From Chloracidobacterium sp. (GTDB lineage: Bacteria > Acidobacteriota > Blastocatellia > Pyrinomonadales > Pyrinomonadaceae): a DNA stretch of 64,000 nt. The position numbers and the translations under genes are program-made. The notes beneath the pieces are model-generated. The model was not told the origin of the DNA and did not search any database. It was given only the letters and a program-made list of their open reading frames with translations. Where the stretch lies: assembly GCA_016711345.1 (NCBI GenBank), contig JADJTD010000001.1, positions 1-64,000 on the forward strand, written 5' to 3'. Of this stretch, positions 11,959 to 20,004 are shown piece after piece; the stretch's first letter is position 1; each line of letters begins with the position of its first letter.

Positions 11959-13019
11959 ATGGTAGCTCAAAAGAAAACAAAGTCTTCGAAATTCCTGTCT
12001 GTTCCAACGCGTCCGGTGCCTATCGATCGTGACCGTTCAGTAGCAGGGCTTCTCGAAAAAATGGAAGGTGCGGGTTTCGGTGCAAAACAGCTTGCCGAAG
12101 CACATCGTATATGGTTGGATATGCTCGACGACAACTCGACGATCTATCTTTGCGGTTCCGGCAATCTGATCACATCCGGCATGAGACGTCTTATTGCATA
12201 TGTAATTAAGAATCGATTCGTAGATGTAATAGTGATGTCCGGCACAGTGCTGTACAACGACATTCACGAGATCCTCGGACGCAGCCATTATCAGGCCCAC
12301 CCGAACATGAGTGACGAGGATCTGGAAGCAGCCGACATACGACGAGTCGGCGACGTGATCGCTAATCGCGAAGAATATCAGGAAGCAGACGAGTGGATTG
12401 GCAGCGTCATCAATCAGCTTGAACTAAGCCGTTCCTATTCGATCCGTGAATTCCTACACTTGATGGGCCGCGAACTGTCTGAGATCGCACACGAAGACGG
12501 TATTTTGACTTCGGCATTTAAGTCACGTATTCCCGTTTTTTGTCCTGACCTTCCAGGTTCCGAGATCGCGATCGGCATAGCGCGGCAAAATTTGAAAAGA
12601 AGATCCAGATCGCGTTCGATACGACTCAGGATTCGATGGAGTTGATGCAGATCGCGCATAAAACGCGGCACTCGGCTCTCATATCTCTCGGCAGCACGCA
12701 AAGCCACAACATGCTTAATGTCGCCGAAATTTCGTCTTACATTACGCGAACCAATCCTCGCGGTCATAAATACGCAATCTCGATCGCAACGGACTCCGCG
12801 ACGCTTGATGCTCGTATGCCATCATTCGGTGGCAGCCATACTTCGGCTTTTGGAAAGCTGGTTCGAGGTGCAACCACCGCGAACGTAACGTGTGATCCGT
12901 CTATCGCATTGCCAATGATCATTACGGCTCTTTCGCAAACAGCCGCTAAGTTTATGAAAGGCCGTAAACGTCCGACGTTCAGCTTTTCGGGCAAAGATAT
13001 GAACATTGACGTACCTTAA
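11959..13019 (+). CDS. deoxyhypusine synthase-like protein, frameshifted
   Basis: Joined frames give about 350 residues typical of the deoxyhypusine synthase fold: an NAD-binding start (STIYLCGSGNLITSGMRR), then HLMGRELSE, SRIPVFCPDL and IAFDTTQDSMELM, ending PTFSFSGKDMNIDVP. In bacteria, which lack eIF5A, such homologues are thought to make polyamines such as homospermidine or spermidine by aminobutyl transfer. Here it sits between arginine decarboxylase and agmatinase, which fits. One indel near 12585-12595 splits it. The active-site lysine region, expected as TPKH, reads TQSH near 12700. A one-base loss plus a one-base gain in CAAAGCC would account for this. A weak AGAAG site precedes the ATG. 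Confidence 0.8.
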
Positions 13020-13034
13020 AAAGACAAAACGTAC

Positions 13035-13083
13035 AATGCAAAATGCACAATGAATGAGGTTTTATCATTGTGCATTTTGCATT
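13035..13083. repeat. 19-bp perfect inverted repeat between polyamine genes
   Basis: The left arm 13035-13053 (AATGCAAAATGCACAATGA) is the exact reverse complement of 13065-13083, with an 11-nt loop. It occupies the gap between the deoxyhypusine-synthase-like gene and agmatinase. There is no T-tract, so it may be a mobile palindromic spacer or an mRNA-stabilising hairpin rather than a terminator. Confidence 0.8.
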
Positions 13084-13104
13084 TTGAATTACATCATTAA
13101 AGAC

Positions 13105-14010
13105 ATGTCTGAATCTGAAGAATTACCAATGAATTTTGGCGGGATCGACGAGGAGCAATATTCCTCATTTGATTCTGCGCGTGTTTTGGTTCTTCCCGTT
13201 TCGTACGAGGGAACAGTTTCATATGGCACAGGTACTGGAGCTGGAGCGATGGCAATAGTAGACGCCTCGCGCAATATGGAGCTCTACGAAGAGGAAACCG
13301 ATTCGGAAGTTTATAAGATCGGGATCCACACGCTGCCAGAATTCACTCCGCGTGAAACGCCGGAAGAGATGATGTCTGGTCTTTATGACTACACAACGAA
13401 CGTTCTAAAAACAGATAAATTTCTTTGCATGATCGGCGGCGAACATTCGGTGTCCGCCCCGATCATCAAAGCCCATAACGAGAAATACGAAAACATGAGC
13501 GTTCTGCAGATCGACGCCCACGCAGATCTTCGCGACGCATACGACGGAACACCTCACTCTCACGCATCCATCATGGCCCGCGTAGTAAAAGATCTGCGTA
13601 TCCCAGCGGTCCAGGTTGGCATACGTTCGATCTCTGGTGACGAAGCTCGCTCACTGAAAGAAGATCTGCCTACACGAATATTTTGGGCGCGGGACATTGC
13701 TGGAAAAACAGACTGGATCGATGAAGCGGTCGATTCCCTTACCGACAATGTATATCTAACCATCGATATTGACGGTCTCGACCCGAGCATAATGCCCACG
13801 ACCGGCACGCCGGAACCCGGTGGATTAGGCTGGTACGAAACTTTAACCCTGATCCGCAAACTCGCTGAAAAGAAAAGAGTTGTGGGCATGGACCTCGTCG
13901 AGTACTCTTACTTTGAAAATTACGACGCTCCGGCATTTCTATGTTCAAAGCTGGTATATAAATCTCTCGCCTACATCTTCAACAATCAGACGCCAAAAGT
14001 CTCGACGTAA
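13105..14010 (+). CDS. speB: agmatinase (ureohydrolase family)
   Basis: This 301-residue protein has all the manganese-site motifs of the arginase/agmatinase fold: GGEHS near residue 110, DAHADLRD near 138 and DIDGLDPS near 226. Agmatinase splits agmatine into putrescine and urea. The upstream arginine decarboxylase gives agmatine as the most plausible substrate, although arginase-type specificity cannot be excluded from sequence. I chose the ATG at 13105 (MSESEELPMNFGG) because the longer frame from 13054 would translate the palindromic repeat. It is the first fully intact large gene of the window. Confidence 0.87.
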   Translation: MSESEELPMNFGGIDEEQYSSFDSARVLVLPVSYEGTVSYGTGTGAGAMAIVDASRNMELYEEETDSEVYKIGIHTLPEFTPRETPEEMMSGLYDYTTNVLKTDKFLCMIGGEHSVSAPIIKAHNEKYENMSVLQIDAHADLRDAYDGTPHSHASIMARVVKDLRIPAVQVGIRSISGDEARSLKEDLPTRIFWARDIAGKTDWIDEAVDSLTDNVYLTIDIDGLDPSIMPTTGTPEPGGLGWYETLTLIRKLAEKKRVVGMDLVEYSYFENYDAPAFLCSKLVYKSLAYIFNNQTPKVST

Positions 14011-14146
14011 CCGAAATTTGCTCAGTCTTTCGTACATTTATTTTCCGAACAATCCTTTTAGATGATTCGTAGTACACAGTTGCTTGAAGCATATAAAATA
14101 AAGCGTAATATTGAAAAATGGCATTCTTTATTTGGAGTATAATTCG

Positions 14147-15643
14147 ATGAATATTAAGAAATTATTTGTAATTGGATCCATCGCATCCGCTGCATTCGCT
14201 TCGGGATGCAAAACCAATCTTTTGGCTGGTGGCCAAGAACTACCTGTTGCCAATCAACAGCCGGTCCAGTCTGCACCAGTCGTGGTGGAAGGAATGCGGA
14301 CGTCATACGCTGACGTTGTTGAGAAAACTTCGCCCGCGGTCGTTCGCATCGAGGCCGATCATAAAGAAAAAGCGTCGCCGAGAACTGAGTTTCCCGGCGG
14401 AGACGATTTCTTTAAACAATTCCAGATTCCAATGCCCAGACAAAATCAGCGTCCTCAGATACAGCACGGCCTCGGCTCCGGAGTCGTTGTTGATGCGGGC
14501 GGCACGATCCTGACAAACTATCACGTCGTAGAAGGCTCCGATAAGATCACTGTCGCCATGAGCGACAACAAAACCTACGAGGCCAAGATCGTCGGCACCG
14601 ATCAGCCTAGCGATCTCGCAGTATTAAAGATAGAAGCAACAAATCTTCCCTTTCTCAATCTTGGCAATTCCGACAATGTTCGCGTTGGCGACATCGTTCT
14701 CGCGATCGGCAATCCGCTCGGAATCGGCCAGACCGTAACTGCCGGAATCATCTCTGCAAAGGGCCGTCGGACCGGTCTTAGTGACGGCAGCTACGAAGAT
14801 TTTCTGCAAACCGATGCACCGATAAATAAAGGCAATTCCGGCGGAGCTCTTGTAAACCTTAACGGCGAACTGATAGGCATAAATTCGCAAATTCTATCTG
14901 GAGGCTCAGGCGGCGGAAACATCGGCATCGCCTTCTCGATTCCGTCAAACATGGCTAAGTCTGTGATGGAACAGCTGATAAAGGACGGCAAGGTCCGACG
15001 CGGCATGCTGGGAATAAATATTCAGGACATTACCGAGGACACTGCTCAGGCATTAGAACTAAAAGACAGAAGCGGTATTCTCGTTAGCGGTGTTAAACCC
15101 GGAAGCGCAGCTGAAAAAGCCGGGATCAAACGTCGTGACATCATCATCGCTATCAATGGCGAAAAGATAGAGACCAGTAATGTTCTACGAAATAAGGTCG
15201 CGGGAACACTGCCCGGAACCGATATACAAATCACGGTCGTTCGTGATGGTAAAGAATTAGAACTTACAGCAAATTTGGATGAGTTCGACAATGGTGAGTC
15301 AAAGAAATTAGGAACAAATCAGGAAGGCGAAGAGGATAATTCCGGACCGGCAAATCAGAGCGGCAAACTTGGTTTAAGTTTGCAACCAGTAACGCCGCAG
15401 ATCGCTAAACAACTCGGACTCGATTCCGATTCCGAAGGTGTTGCTGTGACGGAAGTCGATCCGAACGGCCCGGCGGCCGAAGCCGGGATTGATCGCGGTG
15501 ACGTTATCCTTGAGTTAAATCAAAAACCGGTAAATTCAGTAGCAGATGTTAAATCAGCACTGGGTTCAGCGGAGAGCAAACCCGTCCTCTTGCTGATAAT
15601 CCGTCGAGGACAGACGATCTACCTCACGGTCAAACCCGAATAG
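14147..15643 (+). CDS. Do-type periplasmic serine protease (DegP/HtrA family), lipoprotein
   Basis: The protein is about 498 residues from ATG 14147. The N-terminus MNIKKLFVIG...FASGCK has a lipobox, so it is probably lipid-anchored in the envelope. The chymotrypsin-like domain has His in TNYHVVEG, Asp in PSDLAVLKI and Ser in NKGNSGGAL. Two PDZ domains follow: one near residues 295-385 (GMLGINIQD, GSAAEKAGI) and a second at the C-terminus (LGLSLQPV, GPAAEAGIDRGD). They are separated by an acidic linker. The family degrades or refolds misfolded envelope proteins. A GGAG site precedes the start, and a TATAAT lies only 6 bases before the ATG. Confidence 0.92.
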   Translation: MNIKKLFVIGSIASAAFASGCKTNLLAGGQELPVANQQPVQSAPVVVEGMRTSYADVVEKTSPAVVRIEADHKEKASPRTEFPGGDDFFKQFQIPMPRQNQRPQIQHGLGSGVVVDAGGTILTNYHVVEGSDKITVAMSDNKTYEAKIVGTDQPSDLAVLKIEATNLPFLNLGNSDNVRVGDIVLAIGNPLGIGQTVTAGIISAKGRRTGLSDGSYEDFLQTDAPINKGNSGGALVNLNGELIGINSQILSGGSGGGNIGIAFSIPSNMAKSVMEQLIKDGKVRRGMLGINIQDITEDTAQALELKDRSGILVSGVKPGSAAEKAGIKRRDIIIAINGEKIETSNVLRNKVAGTLPGTDIQITVVRDGKELELTANLDEFDNGESKKLGTNQEGEEDNSGPANQSGKLGLSLQPVTPQIAKQLGLDSDSEGVAVTEVDPNGPAAEAGIDRGDVILELNQKPVNSVADVKSALGSAESKPVLLLIIRRGQTIYLTVKPE

Positions 15644-15672
15644 CTGTAAGCTAACAAATGTAGCGAAATGGA

Positions 15673-15706
15673 AAAACTCCCGGTTCATAATTGAACCGGG
15701 AGTTTT
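15673..15706. terminator. bidirectional terminator shared by degP and tRNA-Pro half
   Basis: A perfect 15-bp stem (AAAACTCCCGGTTCA, 15673-15687, with 15692-15706) encloses a TAAT loop. It is flanked by T-tracts on both strands. It ends the rightward protease gene and also lies just beyond the CCA end of the leftward tRNA-Pro 3' half. Confidence 0.85.
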
Positions 15707-15710
15707 ATTT

Positions 15711-15755
15711 TGGTCGGGACGACTGGATTTGAACCAGCGACCTCTCGCACCCCAA
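15711..15755 (-). tRNA. tRNA-Pro(GGG) 3' half only
   Basis: On the minus strand the 45 bases read from an anticodon loop TTGGGGT (anticodon GGG) through anticodon-stem 3' strand GCGAG, a T-arm (CTGG / TTCAAAT / CCAG) and acceptor strand CGTCCCG to the encoded ACCA end. No matching 5' half (D-arm, CTCGC stem strand) lies to the right; the sequence there is element DNA. This is the displaced 3' part of a tRNA gene used as an integration site. Confidence 0.75.
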
Positions 15756-15767
15756 CCAACCTGAGGG
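15738..15767. repeat. left attachment-site repeat (30 bp), copy 1
   Basis: Thirty bases beginning CGACCTCTCGCACCCCAACC recur exactly at 49325-49354. The repeat covers the anticodon side of the tRNA half and 12 bases of element DNA. To its right, TGCAACCA occurs at 15861-15868 and 15872-15879, which I read as integrase arm-type sites. Confidence 0.7.
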
Positions 15768-16211
15768 TTAATCACCGCTTCTCAAAAGCTCTCAAAACCA
15801 ATCAAAATCGACTGTTTGAGCGTCGTGGAGATGTTGTGCTTAGATGTGAGTCGGCAAAAGTGCAACCATCTTGCAACCAACTTACCAAGATTATTCCTAC
15901 TCAGAATGGCGATAAATAACCCTTGCGAGAAGATCAAAATAACACATTTTGATCGAAAATCAACACCAATTTTGCTGTCGAGTATTTTGCGACATTTTCG
16001 GGAAACAATCTGACGATACCCCATCTCCTAAGTCATTTTGGCTTATTAACAAACCAACGAGTTTGTATTCGATTTCCATTACTTTTCCCACTTCTCGCCT
16101 ACCGCTTTTTTATATATTTGAGGAATTTTGTCTGAAATGCCACCCCTCTTTCATGTTGGTGCATCGCGACATTGTTCATTGACAGATGTCACTTTACACC
16201 ACATTCTTTAA
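15768..16211. other. element end region (P'-arm-like) with AbiEi promoter
   Basis: The stretch has no gene and is clearly homologous to 49355-49797. It holds the two TGCAACCA repeats, an AT-rich block (TTTTATATATTTGAG near 16110) and, at its right end, TTGACA at 16179-16184 overlapping the dyad TGACAGATGTCA (16180-16191). The dyad is conserved as TGACAAATGTCA in the second copy. It probably serves as an operator for the following AbiEi-type gene. Confidence 0.5.
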
Positions 16212-16787
16212 ATGATGGATAAGCATCAGCTACCAAAATTGAAAAAACTTGGGGTCTTTACATTGGATCAGGGTAAGTCTCTGGGAATTAGTCAGCAAGA
16301 CATATCCCGGCTTGTCGCTGCAAAGGAGATCGTTCGTCTCGGTCGTGGAATCTACCTTCATCCAAAGGCATTGCTCGAGAACGATGTCGGATTCCAGATC
16401 GCATATTCAAAGTTTGGACCCGAGTCGGCAATTGGGGGTCTTTCGGCTCTGTATCATTACAATCTTGCCGAACAAGTGCCGGGCGAAATATGGGTAGTGG
16501 TTCCGGCCGAAAAAAGAACCCGAGAAAAGGGTTATAGACTGATTCGAACAAAAACAAGACTCGACAAACATATCGTAGATGAACCGGGTTATCGAATTGT
16601 CACGGTCGAAAGGGCGGTACTAGAGGCTCTAAAATTCCTCACAAAGATAGGTGAGCGAACGGCCCTTAAAGCCGCTCGCGAGGCTCTTGCAACAAGAAGA
16701 ACTACGGAAGCAAAGCTTGCAAAAGCAGCAAAGGAACTTGGACTTGAATCGGTAATGGCCAAGCATCTGGAGGTCATCGTGCCATGA
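16212..16787 (+). CDS. AbiEi-type antitoxin / transcriptional regulator (copy 1)
   Basis: The 191-residue protein has an N-terminal winged-helix region (LGVFTLDQGKSLGISQQDIS, then RLVAAKEIVRLGRGIYLHP) and a C-terminal domain with the pattern YRLIRTKT...YRIVTVERAVLEALKF. This is the layout of AbiEi, the antitoxin and autorepressor of the type IV AbiE toxin-antitoxin pair. The expected AbiEii nucleotidyltransferase toxin is absent; the next genes are hipB and hipA, 234 bases away. There is no Shine-Dalgarno site before the ATG. A conserved dyad overlaps the likely -35. The gene is the first of the integrated element, directly next to its att end. Confidence 0.75.
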   Translation: MMDKHQLPKLKKLGVFTLDQGKSLGISQQDISRLVAAKEIVRLGRGIYLHPKALLENDVGFQIAYSKFGPESAIGGLSALYHYNLAEQVPGEIWVVVPAEKRTREKGYRLIRTKTRLDKHIVDEPGYRIVTVERAVLEALKFLTKIGERTALKAAREALATRRTTEAKLAKAAKELGLESVMAKHLEVIVP

Positions 16788-16960
16788 CCACCAAAGCAAA
16801 AGTCTTCCAATCGGAATCAGTGTTTCCAAAGCATCCCAGTCAGAACCGGATAGTTGAATCGTGCCTATATTTCGCCAAGACGGGCGACTAGCTATCGATA
16901 TTCGGTCTAAGTCGTTATTAGTGACGATATTATATTCCAAAAAATGACTGTCCTTTTCTA

Positions 16961-17012
16961 CTCGCCATATTCGCCGATTTATATTGACATTTTTCCATTT
17001 ATTCGCCATAAT
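16961..17012 (+). promoter_or_regulatory. hipB promoter with paired operator-like repeats (copy 1)
   Basis: TTGACA at 16984-16989 and CATAAT at 17007-17012 are spaced 17 bases apart. The repeat CTCGCCATAT at 16961-16970 recurs as TTCGCCATAA at 17002-17011, the second overlapping the -10. They are 41 bases apart, about four helical turns, as expected for HipB binding. The hipB ATG starts only 9 bases after the -10, so the mRNA would be leaderless. Confidence 0.65.
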
Positions 17013-17021
17013 TGACGCATT

Positions 17022-17372
17022 ATGAGATTCGATGCAAACACTACCGATCAAGCAATTCTTAAAGAAATCGGAGAACGTGTCGCAATGATTCGATTGAATC
17101 AAAATCTCACCCAAGCCAACCTTGCGGAGCAGTCCGGGGTGTCGAAGCGAACCGTCGAACGGCTAGAGGCTGGCGAATCGGTTCAAATTACAAGCCTGAT
17201 TCGGCTCCTTCGCTCATTAGGCTTACAGCAACGTTTAGAAGTTCTCTTCCCGGAACCTGTCGCAAGCCCAATAGCTCAAATGAAACTTCAAGGGAAAAAC
17301 CGGCGACGAGCTTCGACGAAGCGAACTCCAAACTCAACGAATAAGGCTTGGAATTGGGGGGATGAGTCATGA
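17022..17372 (+). CDS. hipB: HipB-like XRE antitoxin (copy 1)
   Basis: The 116-residue protein has a helix-turn-helix of the XRE class near residues 20-70 (VAMIRLNQNLTQANLAEQSG, then VSKRTVERLEAGE), followed by a basic, disordered tail. By family, it represses its own promoter and neutralises HipA. Its stop overlaps the hipA start as ATGA, so translation is coupled. The ATG lies about 3 bases from the predicted transcription start and has no Shine-Dalgarno site. Confidence 0.85.
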   Translation: MRFDANTTDQAILKEIGERVAMIRLNQNLTQANLAEQSGVSKRTVERLEAGESVQITSLIRLLRSLGLQQRLEVLFPEPVASPIAQMKLQGKNRRRASTKRTPNSTNKAWNWGDES

Positions 17373-18670
17373 CAACGCTGGCCGAGGTCAAGCTGTGGGG
17401 GAGCACCATCGGGGCGGTTTCGCTTGAGGACCGAAATGATGTGGCTGCCTTTGAGTACACACCAGAATTCATGAAAAGCGGCATTGAGGTTTCACCGATT
17501 GTGATGCCGCTCACTGGATCAATATATGTGTTCCCGGAACTGCCACGACCGACTTTTCACGGCTTACCCGGTTTGCTGGCTGATTCATTACCGGATAAAT
17601 TTGGAAACGCTCTCATCGATGCCTGGCTCGCGACGCAAGGCCGGTCCGCTGATAGTTTTAATGCGGTGGAAAGGCTCTGCTATACGGGCTCACGTGGTAT
17701 GGGAGCCCTCGAGTTTTTCCCGAGCAAGGGTCCAAAAGAGATGGCCTCTCGTAAGATCGAGGTTGACGCTTTAGTTAAACTGGCTTCCGACGTTTTGAAT
17801 CAACGAAACAATCTTAATACTACTTTTGACGATCCTGATTCTCTCAGGGATATCCTTCGCGTAGGAACCTCCGCGGGTGGTGCCCGGGCCAAAGCGGTGA
17901 TCGCGTGGAATCGGAAAACCAATGAAGTTAGGTCTGGGCAAGGAAAAGCCGGCGACGGATTTGAATATTGGTTATTAAAGTTTGATGGCGTCACCGGAAA
18001 TCGCGACAAGGAACTTGCCGATCCTCAGGGCTATGGAGCAATCGAATACGCCTACTATCTGATGGCACTTGAGGCAGGAATACAGATGAGCGAATGCCGC
18101 TTACTCGAAGAAAACGGCAGACGGCATTTCATGACAAAGCGATTCGACCGTCTCGAGAACGGCGAAAAGCTGCACATGTTGTCCCTGAGCGGCCTCGCTC
18201 ATTTTGATTTCAACAATGCCGGCGCATATGGTTACGAGCAAGCCATGCTCATCATGCGTCAGCTTAAGCTATCGACATTCGCCATTGAGCAGATGTTTCG
18301 CCGGATGGCATTTAACATCCTTGCGAGAAATCAGGACGATCATGTCAAGAATATCGCTTTTCTAATGGGCAAAGAGGGCAAATGGTCTCTTGCCCCCGCG
18401 TTTGATGTGGCATACAGCTTTAATCCGTCTGGAGTATGGACATCGAGTCACCAGATGACCATGAACGGAAAACGGGATGGGTTTTCGATGAATGATTTTA
18501 AGGCATGCGCTGAGGCGGTTTCACTTAAACGAGGTCGCGCTGAGTCAATTGTTGGTGAGGTCAGAAAGGCAGTTGAAAGATGGCCGGATTTTGCCGATAC
18601 CGCAAAAGTCACCGGATCGTGGAAAACGCAGATCCAAGAGAATCTGCGTTTGGAGTTGTCGTCAATTTGA
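17369..18670 (+). CDS. hipA: HipA-family serine/threonine kinase toxin (copy 1)
   Basis: The protein is 433 residues, normal for HipA. Recognisable parts are the N-terminal subdomain (AEVKLWGSTIGAVSLED), the GTSAGGARAKAV loop near 166-176 (equivalent to the regulatory Ser loop), MTKRFDR near 255-261, the catalytic RNQDDHVKN with Asp near 324, and the metal-binding APAFDVAYS with Asp near 346. HipA kinases phosphorylate translation factors such as aminoacyl-tRNA synthetases and cause growth arrest. All key residues appear present, so it is probably active. It is near identical to the copy at 50954-52255. Confidence 0.88.
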   Translation: MTTLAEVKLWGSTIGAVSLEDRNDVAAFEYTPEFMKSGIEVSPIVMPLTGSIYVFPELPRPTFHGLPGLLADSLPDKFGNALIDAWLATQGRSADSFNAVERLCYTGSRGMGALEFFPSKGPKEMASRKIEVDALVKLASDVLNQRNNLNTTFDDPDSLRDILRVGTSAGGARAKAVIAWNRKTNEVRSGQGKAGDGFEYWLLKFDGVTGNRDKELADPQGYGAIEYAYYLMALEAGIQMSECRLLEENGRRHFMTKRFDRLENGEKLHMLSLSGLAHFDFNNAGAYGYEQAMLIMRQLKLSTFAIEQMFRRMAFNILARNQDDHVKNIAFLMGKEGKWSLAPAFDVAYSFNPSGVWTSSHQMTMNGKRDGFSMNDFKACAEAVSLKRGRAESIVGEVRKAVERWPDFADTAKVTGSWKTQIQENLRLELSSI

Positions 18671-18679
18671 GCAATATTA

Positions 18680-19063
18680 CTACCGATCCATCGATGCCGC
18701 TCGTTTGATCAATCCTGCGACGGCGGAGGGGTTTGAGATCATCGCTACATGTGACCGGCCTTTGATCACAACCGTACCTTTCGATCTGGCTCGTTCAGCC
18801 ATGAATGCCAATGTTTGGGGCGGGATGTTCTTATCTTTGTCGCCGTAGACGAACCATGATGGGATATTCTTCCAGGCTGGCTCGGGTGCTAGATCGGTGA
18901 GCGCAGCCTCGGTGACCGGACGTTGTGCGGCTGCCATCAATTTTGCATTGGCTTCGGAAACGTCAGCGGCAAACTGGGTCCAATATTTGTCCTGCTGAAT
19001 GTAAGGTTCGATTCCGATAGCCGCCTCCAGTAACTTCAGTAGAATCAATAATTTACAATGCAT
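18680..19063 (-). pseudogene. alpha/beta hydrolase, C-terminal fragment
   Basis: The 127-residue reading frame covers only the last part of an alpha/beta hydrolase: PSWFVYGDKDKNIPP carries the acid residue and GRSHVAMISNPSAVAGLI carries the catalytic His. The nucleophile elbow and the first half of the fold are missing, and the sequence upstream (19064-19350) shows no matching frame. It is a truncated remnant at the edge of the HipBA module, probably left by a rearrangement. Confidence 0.65.
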
Positions 19064-19353
19064 AGCGTTCCAATCCCATTCCTTATCGTTGCAGGATTAT
19101 CGTAACTCCCCGCACCCGACGAACCAGGTTCATCGCCTCAGCGACCACTTAGATGACGTCCGTGGTATGAGATCGGGCAAAAGGCAACTGAGGCGGGGTT
19201 CCGTCTTTCAGTTAAAGGTTTACGCCAGGGCACAACACTCCCTACCGACTGGCGTAACGCAGCATGACAATTGCAGATTGAAGTACTACGGGATGATTAC
19301 TCCCGGTATGCAGACGAGGCCGTTGAAGATAACTAACTTCGAAAGATTCACGG

Positions 19354-19773
19354 TTAACCTCTCATACCAGTACTTAACTCGCGAGATTGGACTGCACCAC
19401 TAAATACAACTAACCCGTTCAATGCGACAAAAAAGAAATGGAGAATCGTCACGACGAATCCTTGGGTCGGCATGTTTGTGAGATAGAAAATATCGAACCA
19501 AACGACATTACTTATGCCGCAGATCAAGTGAAACGCGATCGCCAATTGATTTCCGGCAGTCGTCGCAAGTTTCGAGGAGAAATACCAGAACAATACTGCT
19601 GTCGTAATCCCCAACATGTGAGCTTCCACGGACGAGATCACAAGAGGATTCTGATGGAAAATGTTGCCAAAGACTCCTTTGCCGGCCAGGTATGACGTTA
19701 AGTCTGAAGCAACGCCGAAACTACCAGCCAAGCCGACGAAGACGGCGTCTGCTCTCAAAATTATCTTATTCAT
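19354..19773 (-). CDS. small four-helix membrane protein, unknown function
   Basis: The 139-residue protein has four predicted membrane helices: near residues 8-30, 52-70 (MLGITTAVLFWYFSS), 78-97 (QLAIAFHLICGISNVVWFDI) and 106-128 (FVVTILHFFFVALNGLVVF). The ATG at 19773 has a GGAGG site 8 bases upstream. A short upstream frame (19984-19766) overlaps the start by 8 bases and may be a coupled leader or an unrelated frame. I do not recognise the family. It lies in the element between the hydrolase remnant and the first LuxR regulator. Confidence 0.6.
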   Translation of the reverse strand: MNKIILRADAVFVGLAGSFGVASDLTSYLAGKGVFGNIFHQNPLVISSVEAHMLGITTAVLFWYFSSKLATTAGNQLAIAFHLICGISNVVWFDIFYLTNMPTQGFVVTILHFFFVALNGLVVFSGAVQSRELSTGMRG

Positions 19774-20004
19774 CTTGCAACCTCCGCGTATCTAGAGCGT
19801 CCGCTTGCGTCAGAAAAGTAGACACTACAGCTCTCGTTGAAATGTAAAAGTCTGCTAAATCGATGTCTCGTGATATTCCATTTGCGACATCTATGTCACA
19901 AAACACTTTCACTCCTGAATTAAAATTGCTCATCAGTAAATCACGGCCAGAAAGAAATCTTGAGAGAGTGTGAGCACACGCCACCCATGTGAAGCCCAGA
20001 AGAG

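Noticed and set aside
13054..13104. N-terminal extension of agmatinase (MRFYHCAFCILNY)
   Set aside because: It is translated from the palindromic repeat and is absent from the family pattern; MSESEELP at 13105 is the better start.
15711..15755. Intron within a tRNA-Pro gene instead of an integration-displaced half
   Set aside because: No 5' half occurs within a plausible intron distance and the adjacent sequence carries integrase-like arm sites and protein genes.
15710..15919. ORF beginning MVGTTGFEPATSRTP, and its counterpart at 49297-49506
   Set aside because: These are readings through the antisense strand of the tRNA-Pro half into the att region. This is a common false ORF; the shared sequence is explained by the tRNA and element end.
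16785..16891. ATGA overlap after AbiEi with a short frame starting MTTKAK, as a possible abiEii remnant
   Set aside because: The frame stops after about 35 codons and the second copy has no ATG there (CCCTGACC), so there is no conserved coding signal.
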